DNA from: Chromobacterium subtsugae
GTDB taxonomy: Bacteria > Pseudomonadota > Gammaproteobacteria > Burkholderiales > Chromobacteriaceae
NCBI RefSeq assembly: GCF_001676875.1
Contig: NZ_JYKA01000011.1
Coordinates: 62,001 to 126,000 of the forward strand
Length of the DNA stretch: 64,000 bases
Direction: 5' to 3'
A program made the position numbers and the translations under genes. Positions 25,374 to 33,545 of this stretch are shown here, in pieces (positions within the stretch are counted from its first letter, which is position 1; the number at the start of each line of letters is the position of its first letter). The notes beneath the pieces are model-generated. The model saw nothing but the letters and a program-made list of their open reading frames with translations, was not told where the DNA came from and made no database searches.

Positions 25374-27977
25374 ATGAACCGCCAATACCGCACCGCCCTG
25401 CCCGGCACCGGGCTCGACTATTTCGACGCCCGCGCCGCCGTGGAGGCCATCCAGCCCGGCGCCTGGGACAAGCTGCCCTACACCGGCCGCATCCACGCCG
25501 AAAACCTGGTCCGCCGTTGCGAGCCGGCAGCCCTGACCGAATGCCTGGAACAAATCGTCTATCGCAAGCGCGAGCGCGATTTCCCCTGGTTCCCCGCGCG
25601 CGTGGTCTGCCACGACATCCTGGGCCAGACCGCGTTGGTGGACCTGGCCGGCCTGCGCGACGCCATCGCCGACCAAGGCGGCGACCCGGCCCAGGTCAAC
25701 CCGGTGGTGCCGGTGCAATTGATCGTCGACCACTCGCTGGCGGTGGAGTGCGGCGGCTTCGACCCGCGAGCCTTCGAAAAAAACCGCGCGATAGAGGACA
25801 GGCGCAACGAGGACCGCTTCCACTTCATCGATTGGACCAAGTCCGCCTTCGACAATGTGGACGTGATCCCCGCCGGCAACGGCATCATGCACCAGATCAA
25901 CCTGGAAAAGATGTCGCCGGTAATTCACAGCGACAAGGGCGTGGCCTATCCCGACACCTGCGTCGGCACCGACAGCCACACCCCGCATGTGGACGCGCTG
26001 GGTGTGATCGCCGTCGGCGTGGGCGGCCTGGAGGCGGAAAACGTGATGCTGGGCCGCGCCTCGTGGATGCGGCTGCCGGACATCGTCGGCGTGGAGCTGG
26101 CCGGCAAACCGGCCGCCGGCATCACCGCCACCGATATGGTGCTGGCGCTGACCGAATTCCTGCGCCAACAAAAAGTCGTCGGCGCGTATCTGGAATTTTA
26201 CGGCGAAGGCGCGGCGGCGCTGACGCTGGGCGACCGCGCCACCATCTCCAATATGGCGCCGGAGTACGGCGCGACGGCGGCGCTGTTCTTCATCGACCAG
26301 CAGACTATCGATTACCTGAAACTGACCGGCCGCAGCGACGAGCAGGTGAAGCTGGTGGAAACCTACGCCAAGACCGCCGGCCTGTGGGCGGACAGCCTGA
26401 AAACGGCAGAATACGAGCGCCTACTCACATTTGACCTCTCCAGCGTGGTCCGTAATCTGGCCGGCCCGTCCAACCCGCACAAGCGGCTGCCGGTGTCGGC
26501 GCTGGCAGAACGCGGCATCGCGGTCAATCTGGCCCAGGCGCGCGAACAAGAGGCGCAGGGCCTGCTGCCGGACGGCGCGGTGATCATCGCCGCCATCACC
26601 AGCTGCACCAACACCAGCAATCCGCGCAATGTGATCGCCGCCGGCCTGTTGGCGCGCAACGCCAACAAGCTGGGCCTGGTTCGCAAGCCGTGGGTGAAAT
26701 CCTCGCTGGCCCCGGGCTCCAAAGCGGTGGAGCTGTATTTGAAGGAAGCCGGCCTGCTGTCCGAGCTGGAACAGCTGGGCTTCGGCATCGTCGCCTTCGC
26801 CTGCACCACCTGCAACGGCATGTCTGGCGCGCTCGACCCGAAAATCCAGCAGGAAATCCTAGACCGCGACCTGTACGCGACAGCGGTGCTGTCCGGCAAC
26901 CGCAACTTCGACGGCCGCATCCACCCCTACGCCAAGCAGGCTTTCCTGGCCTCGCCGCCGCTGGTGATCGCCTACGCCATCGCCGGCACCATGCGCTTCG
27001 ACATCGAAAAAGACGTCTTGGGCATCGCCGACGGCAAGGAAATCCGCCTGCGGGACATCTGGCCGTCCGACGCCGAAATCGACGCGGTGCTGAAGCAATC
27101 GGTGAAGCCGGAGCAGTTCCGCCAAGTCTACGAGCCGATGTTCGCCATCCACCGCGACAGCGCCGCCAAAGCCAGCCCGCTATACGCCTGGCGGCCGCAG
27201 AGCACCTATATCCGCCGCCCGCCGTACTGGGAGGGCGCGCTGGCCGGCGAGCGCACGCTGAAGGGCATGCGCCCGCTCGCCTTGCTGCCGGACAACATCA
27301 CCACCGACCACCTGTCGCCGTCCAACGCCATCCTGGCCAGCTCCGCCGCCGGCGAGTACCTGGCGAAGATGGGCCTGCCGGAAGAGGATTTCAATTCCTA
27401 CGCCACCCACCGCGGCGACCACCTGACCGCGCAGCGCGCCACCTTCGCCAACCCGCAGTTGGTCAATGAAATGGCCGTGGTGGACGGCGAGGTGCAAAAG
27501 GGCTCGCTGGCCCGAGTGGAGCCGGAAGGCAAGGTGATGCGGATGTGGGAAGCCATCGAAACCTATATGGACCGCAAGCAGCCGCTGATCATCGTCGCCG
27601 GCGCCGACTACGGCCAGGGCAGCTCGCGCGACTGGGCGGCCAAGGGCGTGCGGTTGGCGGGCGTGGAGGCCATCGCCGCCGAAGGCTTCGAGCGCATCCA
27701 CCGGACTAACTTGATTGGAATGGGCGTGCTGCCGCTGGAGTTCAAGCCCGGCGTCAACCGCAAGACTTTGCAGCTGGATGGCACCGAAACCTACGACGTG
27801 ATCGGCCAGCGCCAGCCGCGCGCCGACCTGGCCCTGGTGATCCATCGCCGCAGCGGCGAAACAGTGCAAGTCGCCGTGACCTGTAGGCTGGACACCGCGG
27901 AAGAAGTGTCGATCTACGAGGCTGGCGGCGTATTGCAGCGCTTCGCTCAGGATTTCCTGGCGGCGGCGCAAGCCTGA
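25374..27977 (+). CDS. acnD: Fe/S-dependent 2-methylisocitrate dehydratase (AcnD)
   Basis: 867 residues, aconitase superfamily. The 4Fe-4S ligands are visible in CVGTDSHTPHVDALGV (substrate region), AAITSCTNTSNPRNV and FACTTCNGMSGALDP. The swivel domain at the C terminus carries GADYGQGSSRDWAAKGVRLAGVEAI. AcnD dehydrates 2-methylcitrate to an isomer of 2-methylaconitate that needs PrpF before hydration, and it occurs with prpF instead of prpD, as here. It starts 13 bases after the PF06475 gene. Confidence 0.96.
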   Translation: MNRQYRTALPGTGLDYFDARAAVEAIQPGAWDKLPYTGRIHAENLVRRCEPAALTECLEQIVYRKRERDFPWFPARVVCHDILGQTALVDLAGLRDAIADQGGDPAQVNPVVPVQLIVDHSLAVECGGFDPRAFEKNRAIEDRRNEDRFHFIDWTKSAFDNVDVIPAGNGIMHQINLEKMSPVIHSDKGVAYPDTCVGTDSHTPHVDALGVIAVGVGGLEAENVMLGRASWMRLPDIVGVELAGKPAAGITATDMVLALTEFLRQQKVVGAYLEFYGEGAAALTLGDRATISNMAPEYGATAALFFIDQQTIDYLKLTGRSDEQVKLVETYAKTAGLWADSLKTAEYERLLTFDLSSVVRNLAGPSNPHKRLPVSALAERGIAVNLAQAREQEAQGLLPDGAVIIAAITSCTNTSNPRNVIAAGLLARNANKLGLVRKPWVKSSLAPGSKAVELYLKEAGLLSELEQLGFGIVAFACTTCNGMSGALDPKIQQEILDRDLYATAVLSGNRNFDGRIHPYAKQAFLASPPLVIAYAIAGTMRFDIEKDVLGIADGKEIRLRDIWPSDAEIDAVLKQSVKPEQFRQVYEPMFAIHRDSAAKASPLYAWRPQSTYIRRPPYWEGALAGERTLKGMRPLALLPDNITTDHLSPSNAILASSAAGEYLAKMGLPEEDFNSYATHRGDHLTAQRATFANPQLVNEMAVVDGEVQKGSLARVEPEGKVMRMWEAIETYMDRKQPLIIVAGADYGQGSSRDWAAKGVRLAGVEAIAAEGFERIHRTNLIGMGVLPLEFKPGVNRKTLQLDGTETYDVIGQRQPRADLALVIHRRSGETVQVAVTCRLDTAEEVSIYEAGGVLQRFAQDFLAAAQA

Positions 27978-27987
27978 CCCACACACA

Positions 27988-28009
27988 GCGGCCGATTCAT
28001 GTCGGCCGC
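27988..28009 (+). promoter_or_regulatory. Intra-operon stem-loop between acnD and prpF
   Basis: GCGGCCGA-TTCATG-TCGGCCGC forms a perfect 8-bp stem in the 57-base gap before prpF. There is no T run, so a role in mRNA stability or processing is likelier than termination. Confidence 0.5.
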
Positions 28010-28034
28010 GCCACACAAAAACAGGACGGCAAAC

Positions 28035-29225
28035 ATGACTCACCCGGCTCAGATTCGCATTCCCGCCACCTATATGCGCGGCGGCACCAGCAAGGGAGTA
28101 TTTTTCCGGCTGCAGGACCTGCCGGAAGCCGCCCGCCAGCCCGGCGCGGCACGGGACAAACTGCTGCTGCGCGTCATCGGCAGCCCGGACCCGTACGGCA
28201 AGCAGATAGACGGCATGGGAGGCGCAACGTCCAGCACCAGTAAAACCGTCATCGTGTCCCAATCCACCCGGCCGAATCACGATGTCGACTACCTGTTCGG
28301 CCAGGTCGCCATCGACAAGGCCTTCGTCGACTGGACCGGCAACTGCGGCAACCTGTCAGCCGCCGTCGGCCCTTTCGCCATCGCCAATCGCCTGATCGAC
28401 CCGGCGCGCGTGCCGGAGCATGGCATCTGCACCGTGCGCATCTGGCAGGCCAATATCGGCAAGACCATCATCGCCCACGTGCCCGTCAGCGACGGCCAAG
28501 TGCAGGAAACCGGCGATTTCGAGCTGGACGGCGTCACCTTCCCCGCCGCCGAGGTGCAGCTGGAATTCCTCGACCCGGCAGATGAGGGAGACGGCGACGG
28601 CGGCGCGATGTTTCCCACCGGCAAGCTGGTCGACACGCTGGAAGTGCCGGGCGTCGGCGCCTTCCCGGCCACGCTGATCAATGCCGGCATCCCCACCATC
28701 TTCGTCAACGCCGCCGACATCGGCTACACCGGCACGGAATTGCAGGACGCGATCAATTCCGATCCGGCGGCGCTGGCGCGTTTCGAAACCATCCGCGCCC
28801 ACGGCGCGCTGAGAATGGGGCTGATCAAGAGCCTGGACGAGATCGCCGGCCGCCAGCACACGCCCAAGATCGCCTTCGTCGCGCCGCCGGCCGACTACAC
28901 CGCGTCCAGCGGCAAGCCAGTCAAAACCTCCGATATCGACGTACTGGCGCGGGCGATGTCAATGGGCAAGCTGCACCACGCGATGATGGGCACCGCGGCG
29001 GTGGCCATCGGCACCGCCGCGGCCATTCCCGGCACGCTGGTCAACCTGGCCGCCGGCGGCGGCAAGCGCCAGGCGGTGCGTTTCGGCCATCCGTCCGGCA
29101 CGCTGCGGGTGGGCGCGCAGGCCCGCGAGGAACGCGGCGAATGGGTGGTCACCAAGGCGATCATGAGCCGCAGCGCCCGCGTGCTGATGGAAGGCTGGGT
29201 GCGAGTGCCGGGCGACGCCTTCTGA
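28035..29225 (+). CDS. prpF: 2-Methylaconitate cis-trans isomerase PrpF
   Basis: 396 residues from the ATG at 28035 (AGGACG six bases upstream). PrpF-like double hotdog fold: IPATYMRGGTSKGVFF at the N terminus, GGATSSTSKTVIVS with the catalytic Lys, DWTGNCGNLSAAVGPFAI with the Cys, and HHAMMGTAAVAIGTAAAIPGT near the end. It isomerises the AcnD product to the form that an aconitase can hydrate. Last gene of the operon; a terminator follows. Confidence 0.96.
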   Translation: MTHPAQIRIPATYMRGGTSKGVFFRLQDLPEAARQPGAARDKLLLRVIGSPDPYGKQIDGMGGATSSTSKTVIVSQSTRPNHDVDYLFGQVAIDKAFVDWTGNCGNLSAAVGPFAIANRLIDPARVPEHGICTVRIWQANIGKTIIAHVPVSDGQVQETGDFELDGVTFPAAEVQLEFLDPADEGDGDGGAMFPTGKLVDTLEVPGVGAFPATLINAGIPTIFVNAADIGYTGTELQDAINSDPAALARFETIRAHGALRMGLIKSLDEIAGRQHTPKIAFVAPPADYTASSGKPVKTSDIDVLARAMSMGKLHHAMMGTAAVAIGTAAAIPGTLVNLAAGGGKRQAVRFGHPSGTLRVGAQAREERGEWVVTKAIMSRSARVLMEGWVRVPGDAF

Positions 29226-29254
29226 GGCAGCCGGCAGGATTCGCCCAAAAATAG

Positions 29255-29284
29255 CGGGGATGCTGCGAAGCCTCCCCGTTTTTC
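29255..29284 (+). terminator. Terminator of the prp operon
   Basis: Stem CGGGGA / TCCCCG, with an inner GCT-GCGA-AGC stem and GNRA tetraloop, followed by TTTTT. It starts about 30 bases after the prpF stop. Confidence 0.8.
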
Positions 29285-29424
29285 CATTCCGACAGCGCCA
29301 TTGCCGGCAGTTTCTTGCTAGATTTCGTGAGATAATGACGGCCAGCCGGCGCGACAAAGACATGAATTCCATCTGCATGGCCATCCGCGCCGGCCCGACT
29401 GAATCTCAACCGGAACCCGCCGCC

Positions 29425-29775
29425 ATGAGCACCCCCGCCCCCATCCTGACCGCCTCCACCGACTGGCACTGGAGCCCCACGCCCTATCCCGGCGTGGACT
29501 TCACCTGGCTGCGCCGCAATCCGGACGGCGGCGGCTCGGCCTTGCTCAAGCTGGCCAAGGGCGCGAAGCTGCCGCTGCACCGCCATCCCGGCGCCGAGCA
29601 GGTGTTCGTCACCGCCGGCCGGCTGAAAATAGGCGCCCACGTGCTGGGCAAGGGCGACCATCTGTTCATCGACGCCCATGTCCCGCATTCGGTAGAGGCG
29701 CTGCAATCCGCCGTCTATCTCACCGTATCGGAAAACGACGGCGTGGAATTGCTGCCGCCGGACCAGGCTGGCTGA
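29425..29775 (+). CDS. Cupin-domain protein (ChrR-type)
   Basis: About 116 residues from the ATG at 29425; in-frame ATGs at 29335 and 29362 are possible, none with a strong ribosome binding site. Cupin motif 1 is KLPLHRHPGAEQVFVTAGRL (two His and Glu for the metal), and motif 2 is GKGDHLFIDAHVPHSVEA. This single-cupin layout resembles the ChrR anti-sigma cupin domain and small dioxygenase-like cupins. No sigma factor lies beside it, so the role is open. Confidence 0.75.
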   Translation: MSTPAPILTASTDWHWSPTPYPGVDFTWLRRNPDGGGSALLKLAKGAKLPLHRHPGAEQVFVTAGRLKIGAHVLGKGDHLFIDAHVPHSVEALQSAVYLTVSENDGVELLPPDQAG

Positions 29776-29796
29776 GCCGGCGGCCTGGCTAGCCGG

Positions 29797-30873
29797 CTAG
29801 AACGGCTTGATCGCTACCTTCAGCACGCCGTCGCGCTGGTGCGAGAATAGGTCGTAAGCTTCGACGATCTGGTCCAGCTTGTAGCGATGGGTGACCAATG
29901 GCGACAAGTCCAGCCGGTCGCTCCCCAGCACATTCATCAGCCGCCGCATCCGCTCCTTGCCGCCCGGGCACAGCGAAGACACGATCCTCTTGTCGCCCAG
30001 GCCGGCATGGAACGCGTCCAGCGGGATTCTCAGATCGGTGGAGTACACGCCCAGGCTGGACAAGGTGCCGCCCGGCTTCAATATCCGCAGCGCCGACTCG
30101 AACGTGCCCTGGGTGCCCAGCGCCTCAATGGCCGAATCGACGCCGCGGCCGCCGGTCAGCTTCAGAATTTCCGAGATCACATCCACCTGGCGGAAATTCA
30201 GCGTGATGTCGGCGCCCAGCCGCCGCGAAATCGCCAGCCTGTCGTCTATCCCGTCCACCGCGATGATGCACGACGCGCCGCGCAAGCGCGCGCCCGCCAC
30301 CGCGCACAAACCTATCGGCCCCTGGGCGAACACCGCCACCACGTCGCCGATCTTGATATTGGCCGCCTCAGCGCCGGCGAAGCCGGTGGACATGATGTCC
30401 GGACACATCAGCACCTGCTCGTCGCTGAGCCCGTCCGGAATCGGCGCCAGATTGGCCTGGGCGTCCGGCACCAGCACGTACTCGGCCTGGGTGCCGTCTA
30501 TGGTGTTGCCGAAACGCCAGCCGCCCATCGGTTTGTAGCCGTGGCATTCGCAGCCGCCATCCTGCGCCGGATGGCCGTCCTGACAGCCGTAGGAGGTGAA
30601 GCTGGGACAGATCGCGCCGGCGATCACCCGCTGCCCTTCGCGATAGCCCTTGACGTCCGCGCCCAGCTTCTCGATCACCCCCACCGGTTCGTGGCCGATG
30701 GTCAGACCCGACGCCACCGGATACTCGCCCTTCAGAATATGCACGTCGGTGCCGCAAATGGTGGTGGTGGTGACCCGCACCAACGCATCGCCCGGCCCCA
30801 CCGCCGGAATCGGCTTCTCGCGCAGTTCTATCCGGCCCGGCGCGACGAAGACCGTCGCTTTCATGCTGTTCAT
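29797..30873 (-). CDS. Zinc-dependent medium-chain alcohol dehydrogenase
   Basis: 358 residues from the ATG at 30873 (GGGAGG upstream). MDR family: catalytic zinc ligands are in TTTICGTDVHILKG (Cys) and LTIGHEPVGVIEKLG (His-Glu). The Rossmann dinucleotide site is seen as VVAVFAQGPIGLCAVAGARLRGA. The four-Cys structural zinc loop of horse-type enzymes is replaced by a sequence with SYGCQDGHPAQDGGCECHG, similar to bacterial secondary-alcohol dehydrogenases. Probable NAD(P)-dependent oxidation of small alcohols; exact substrate unknown. An FNR/ANR-like box lies 116 bases upstream. Confidence 0.87.
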   Translation of the reverse strand: MNSMKATVFVAPGRIELREKPIPAVGPGDALVRVTTTTICGTDVHILKGEYPVASGLTIGHEPVGVIEKLGADVKGYREGQRVIAGAICPSFTSYGCQDGHPAQDGGCECHGYKPMGGWRFGNTIDGTQAEYVLVPDAQANLAPIPDGLSDEQVLMCPDIMSTGFAGAEAANIKIGDVVAVFAQGPIGLCAVAGARLRGASCIIAVDGIDDRLAISRRLGADITLNFRQVDVISEILKLTGGRGVDSAIEALGTQGTFESALRILKPGGTLSSLGVYSTDLRIPLDAFHAGLGDKRIVSSLCPGGKERMRRLMNVLGSDRLDLSPLVTHRYKLDQIVEAYDLFSHQRDGVLKVAIKPF

Positions 30874-30988
30874 GGCTGCCTCCCGCATCGATGGCGGCCG
30901 AGGCGCGAAATGGCGCCCCGGCCCATGCTTCAATACAGTAGACCCATTCCCCGCACGCAAGCCGGCCACCCGACCGAATGGCCTATGG

Positions 30989-31002
30989 CTGACCCAAGTC
31001 AA
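30989..31002 (-). promoter_or_regulatory. FNR/ANR-like box upstream of the alcohol dehydrogenase
   Basis: Reads TTGACTTGGGTCAG on the minus strand, close to the TTGAT-N4-ATCAA family (TTGAC-N4-GTCAA variant, one end mismatch). A similar element precedes ydeP. It suggests oxygen-responsive expression. Confidence 0.45.
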
Positions 31003-31145
31003 ACCGGCCGTGGCGCCGCCGCTACCTGCGCCAATCCATGAAAGTTCACGCCGCGCCTCGTCTTTGGATCCGTTTAAGGGCCGCCCCTGCAGCGCAATGG
31101 CATGAACATGAATAACACCCGTCGCGCAGCATGCTGCCAGCTTGA

Positions 31146-31163
31146 TGTAACAGCTGGTTTACA
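31146..31163. promoter_or_regulatory. Inverted repeat upstream of the DMT exporter
   Basis: TGTAA-CAGCTGGT-TTACA, 5-bp arms with an eight-base spacer, 57 bases before the exporter start. A plausible operator; the regulator is unknown. Confidence 0.35.
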
Positions 31164-31219
31164 ACTGGCCGTTCCGCGTAAAATATCTCCAGATAAAATA
31201 ATGCAGACGGAAAATACTC

Positions 31220-32077
31220 ATGAACAAGCCGATGCGCTACGCGCTCGCCGCCATCGCCATGTGGGCCTCAGTCGCCACCCTCAGTTCGCTCACCCATGCC
31301 CTGCCGCCCTTCTTCGTCGCCGGCGTCGGCTTGATCTTGGGCAGCCTGTTGACCGCGCGCCGCGCCGCGGAATGGAAAGTGCCGCTGAAAAGCTTCGCCA
31401 ATGGGGTTTACGGCATCTTCGGCTTCTACTTTTTCCTGTTCAACGCCTACCGGCTGGCGCCGGTGATGGATGCCACCGTGCTCAGCTACATCTGGCCGCT
31501 GCTGATGGTGCTGCTGTCGCCGCTGCTGCTGCCGGGCACCCGGCTGGGCGCCAACCACATCCTGGGCAGCCTGATCGGCTTCGCCGGCGCGGCGCTGATC
31601 GTCACCGGCGGCAAGCTGTCGCTATCGCTGTCCGCGCTGCCCGGCTACCTGATGGCGCTGGGCGCCGCCGTGGTGTGGGCCACCTACAGCCTGTTCACCC
31701 GCCGCCTGCCCGCCACCTCCGACAACGCCGTAGGCGGCTACTGCCTCGCCTCCGGCCTGCTGGCGCTGGCGCTGCACTTCGCCACTGAGCCCGCCGCCCA
31801 CCCGTCGGCCATCCAGTGGCTGATGATCGCCGTGGTGGGCCTGCTGCCGATGGGCGCGGCCTTCCTGTGCTGGAACCGCGCGATGCAGCTGGGCGATCCG
31901 CGCCAGATAGGCGCGCTGGGCAACGCCACCCCGCTGCTGTCCACGCTGATGCTGGTCGCATCCGGCCAGGCCGCGCTCAACGGCTCCGCCGCGCTGGCCA
32001 TCGCCATGATCGTCGGCGGCGCCGCGCTGGGCACGCTGCCGGCGCGGCGCCTGCTGCCCCGCTGGCTGCAAGCCTGA
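31220..32077 (+). CDS. EamA/DMT transporter, possibly aromatic amino acid exporter (YddG-like)
   Basis: 285 residues with about ten membrane helices in two EamA repeats (first about 5-130, second about 145-280). MRYALAAIAMWASVATLSSLTHALPPFF, VMDATVLSYIWPLLMVLLSPLLL and FLCWNRAMQLGDPRQIGALGNATPLLSTLML resemble the YddG group that exports aromatic amino acids. Substrate assignment is by resemblance only. The upstream region has an inverted repeat and an AT-rich promoter-like tract. Confidence 0.8.
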   Translation: MNKPMRYALAAIAMWASVATLSSLTHALPPFFVAGVGLILGSLLTARRAAEWKVPLKSFANGVYGIFGFYFFLFNAYRLAPVMDATVLSYIWPLLMVLLSPLLLPGTRLGANHILGSLIGFAGAALIVTGGKLSLSLSALPGYLMALGAAVVWATYSLFTRRLPATSDNAVGGYCLASGLLALALHFATEPAAHPSAIQWLMIAVVGLLPMGAAFLCWNRAMQLGDPRQIGALGNATPLLSTLMLVASGQAALNGSAALAIAMIVGGAALGTLPARRLLPRWLQA

Positions 32078-32281
32078 CCCCGCCGCCGGCCGCCTTGAGC
32101 GGCCGGCATCGCCAGTCATTTCTGCCCGCCGCGCAGTCCGGCCCGCAGAGAGGGCCCATTTTCGCCCCCTGTGCCCGATCCTCCCTGCCACGCCAAGCGC
32201 GTGACGCGCAATCCCTTGCCCGGCTCCCGGTTAATATTCAATCGATAAAGTCTAAAATCATACTAATTGGGGAGGCCTGGC

Positions 32282-33217
32282 ATGACTTTAGACCATTCAA
32301 AACAAGTACAAGATCTCTTTGTCCAGCATCTGAACGGCAGCGCCAACGGCATTGCCGTGCTGGACGCCGAGGATCGCTTTCTTTTCTACAACCAGTCCTT
32401 CATCACCATGTTCGCCTTTGAAGGCATTTCCATGATCGGCAAGCCTTATGACGACTTGATGGCCCGCGCCTTCAATCTGCGGCTGATCGCGGAATGCGGC
32501 AAAACCACGCTGGAGGCCTGGCTGGAGGTGGTTCACGCCCGCCACCGCACCCAGGAGGTGTGGAACTACGAGATGGAGTGGACGGACAAGCGCTGGCTGC
32601 TGCTGACCAAGCAGGTATACCAGCAGGGCATGATGGTGATGGTCTGCGCCGACATCACCCGGCACAAGCAGACCGAATTGGCGCTGCGCGCCGCCCATGC
32701 CGAGCTGGAGCGGCTGGCCATGACAGACGAACTGACCGGCATCTCGAACCGCCGCCACTTCCTCGCGCAGATGGAGCGGGAATACGAACGCGCCAAACGC
32801 TACCAGCACCCCGCCAGCCTGGTGATGTTCGACCTGGACCACTTCAAGCGCGTCAACGACAGCTACGGCCACCCAGCCGGCGACCTGGTGTTGAAACACT
32901 TCGCCGACTCCCTGGCCGCCCATGCCCGCGACCAGGATGCGCTGGGGCGGCTGGGCGGCGAAGAATTCGCCCTGTTGCTGCCGGAAACCAGCGCCGCCGG
33001 CGCGATGAGCCTGCTGGAGCGCGTGCGGACCGAGCTGGCGAACGCCAGCCTGGAATTCGTCGCGCCCGGCTTTTCCTACACTTTCTCCGCCGGCGTGGCG
33101 GAGTTGTCCATTCCGCCCGGATTCGACCGCCGCCACTGGATTCAGGCTGCCGATCAGGCGCTGTACCAGGCCAAGGCATACGGCCGCAACCGCTCGGTCA
33201 TCTACCGGGACGGCTAG
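32282..33217 (+). CDS. PAS-GGDEF diguanylate cyclase
   Basis: 311 residues from the ATG at 32282 (GGGGAGG seven bases upstream). An N-terminal PAS domain (about 10-125; SANGIAVLDAEDRFLFYNQSF) is followed by a short helical linker (ALRAAHAELERLAMTDELTGISNR) and a GGDEF domain (about 145-305). The active-site loop is GGEEF, an allowed variant, and the product-inhibition site RxxD (RDQD) sits exactly five residues before it. So the enzyme should make cyclic-di-GMP and be feedback-inhibited. No membrane segment: cytoplasmic, signal sensed by PAS. Neighbouring oxidases hint at a redox or oxygen signal; that is inference. Confidence 0.93.
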   Translation: MTLDHSKQVQDLFVQHLNGSANGIAVLDAEDRFLFYNQSFITMFAFEGISMIGKPYDDLMARAFNLRLIAECGKTTLEAWLEVVHARHRTQEVWNYEMEWTDKRWLLLTKQVYQQGMMVMVCADITRHKQTELALRAAHAELERLAMTDELTGISNRRHFLAQMEREYERAKRYQHPASLVMFDLDHFKRVNDSYGHPAGDLVLKHFADSLAAHARDQDALGRLGGEEFALLLPETSAAGAMSLLERVRTELANASLEFVAPGFSYTFSAGVAELSIPPGFDRRHWIQAADQALYQAKAYGRNRSVIYRDG

Positions 33218-33545
33218 GCCAGGCCCGCCGCCTTGATACTTTCTGGAACAGTTTCCATCAAAATCATTTGGACTAGAGTTACGAATAAGCCTGCGCGGGC
33301 CTCGCCCGCCAGCCTCCGCATCCAGGCAGGCACGGCAGGAGGCAATCCGCATGGCCAAACGATGCGACGTCCCCGGCATCCACGCCTATGACGCGCCCGC
33401 CGGCGGCTGGGAGGCGCCGACACCCCGAAAGCGAATGTGCTGATGCCGCCCGTCTTCAAATCCGCCCCCCCTGCGCGTGACGCGCGCGAAGGCCGGGCGG
33501 CCGGCGCGGGCCCGGGTCGGCAGATGGTTTCCCAAACAAGAGCAA
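33218..33545. other. 328-base region before the first cyd pair, holding a ydeP-like stub
   Basis: The only gene-like element is a 30-codon frame with ribosome binding site resembling the start of ydeP (separate entry). The stretch 33236-33300 is relatively AT-rich (GGAACAGTTTCC, then TTGGACTAGAGTTACGAATAA) and may hold the promoter for cydAB. The stretch 33444-33540 is GC-rich and featureless. Confidence 0.5.
33351..33443 (+). pseudogene. 5' remnant of a YdeP/FdhF-type oxidoreductase gene
   Basis: An ATG preceded by AGGAGG opens MAKRCDVPGIHAYDAPAGGW and then diverges to a stop after 30 codons. The I-x-x-Y-(D/H)-x-P-A-x-G-W pattern is that of the N terminus of FdhF/YdeP-family molybdopterin oxidoreductases, compare IEPYHHPAAGW in the full copy at 41405-43732. 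The remaining 740 or so codons are missing. It lies just ahead of cydA, mirroring the ydeP-cydA order of the second locus. Confidence 0.55.

Larger units (their letters stand above)
30874..31219. other. 346-base divergent intergenic region (alcohol dehydrogenase / DMT exporter)
   Basis: Carries an FNR-like box (30989-31002) toward the dehydrogenase and an inverted repeat TGTAA-N8-TTACA (31146-31163) ahead of the exporter, followed by an AT-rich TAAAATATCTCCAGATAAAAT tract that may hold the -10 element. No gene is apparent in it. Confidence 0.6.
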
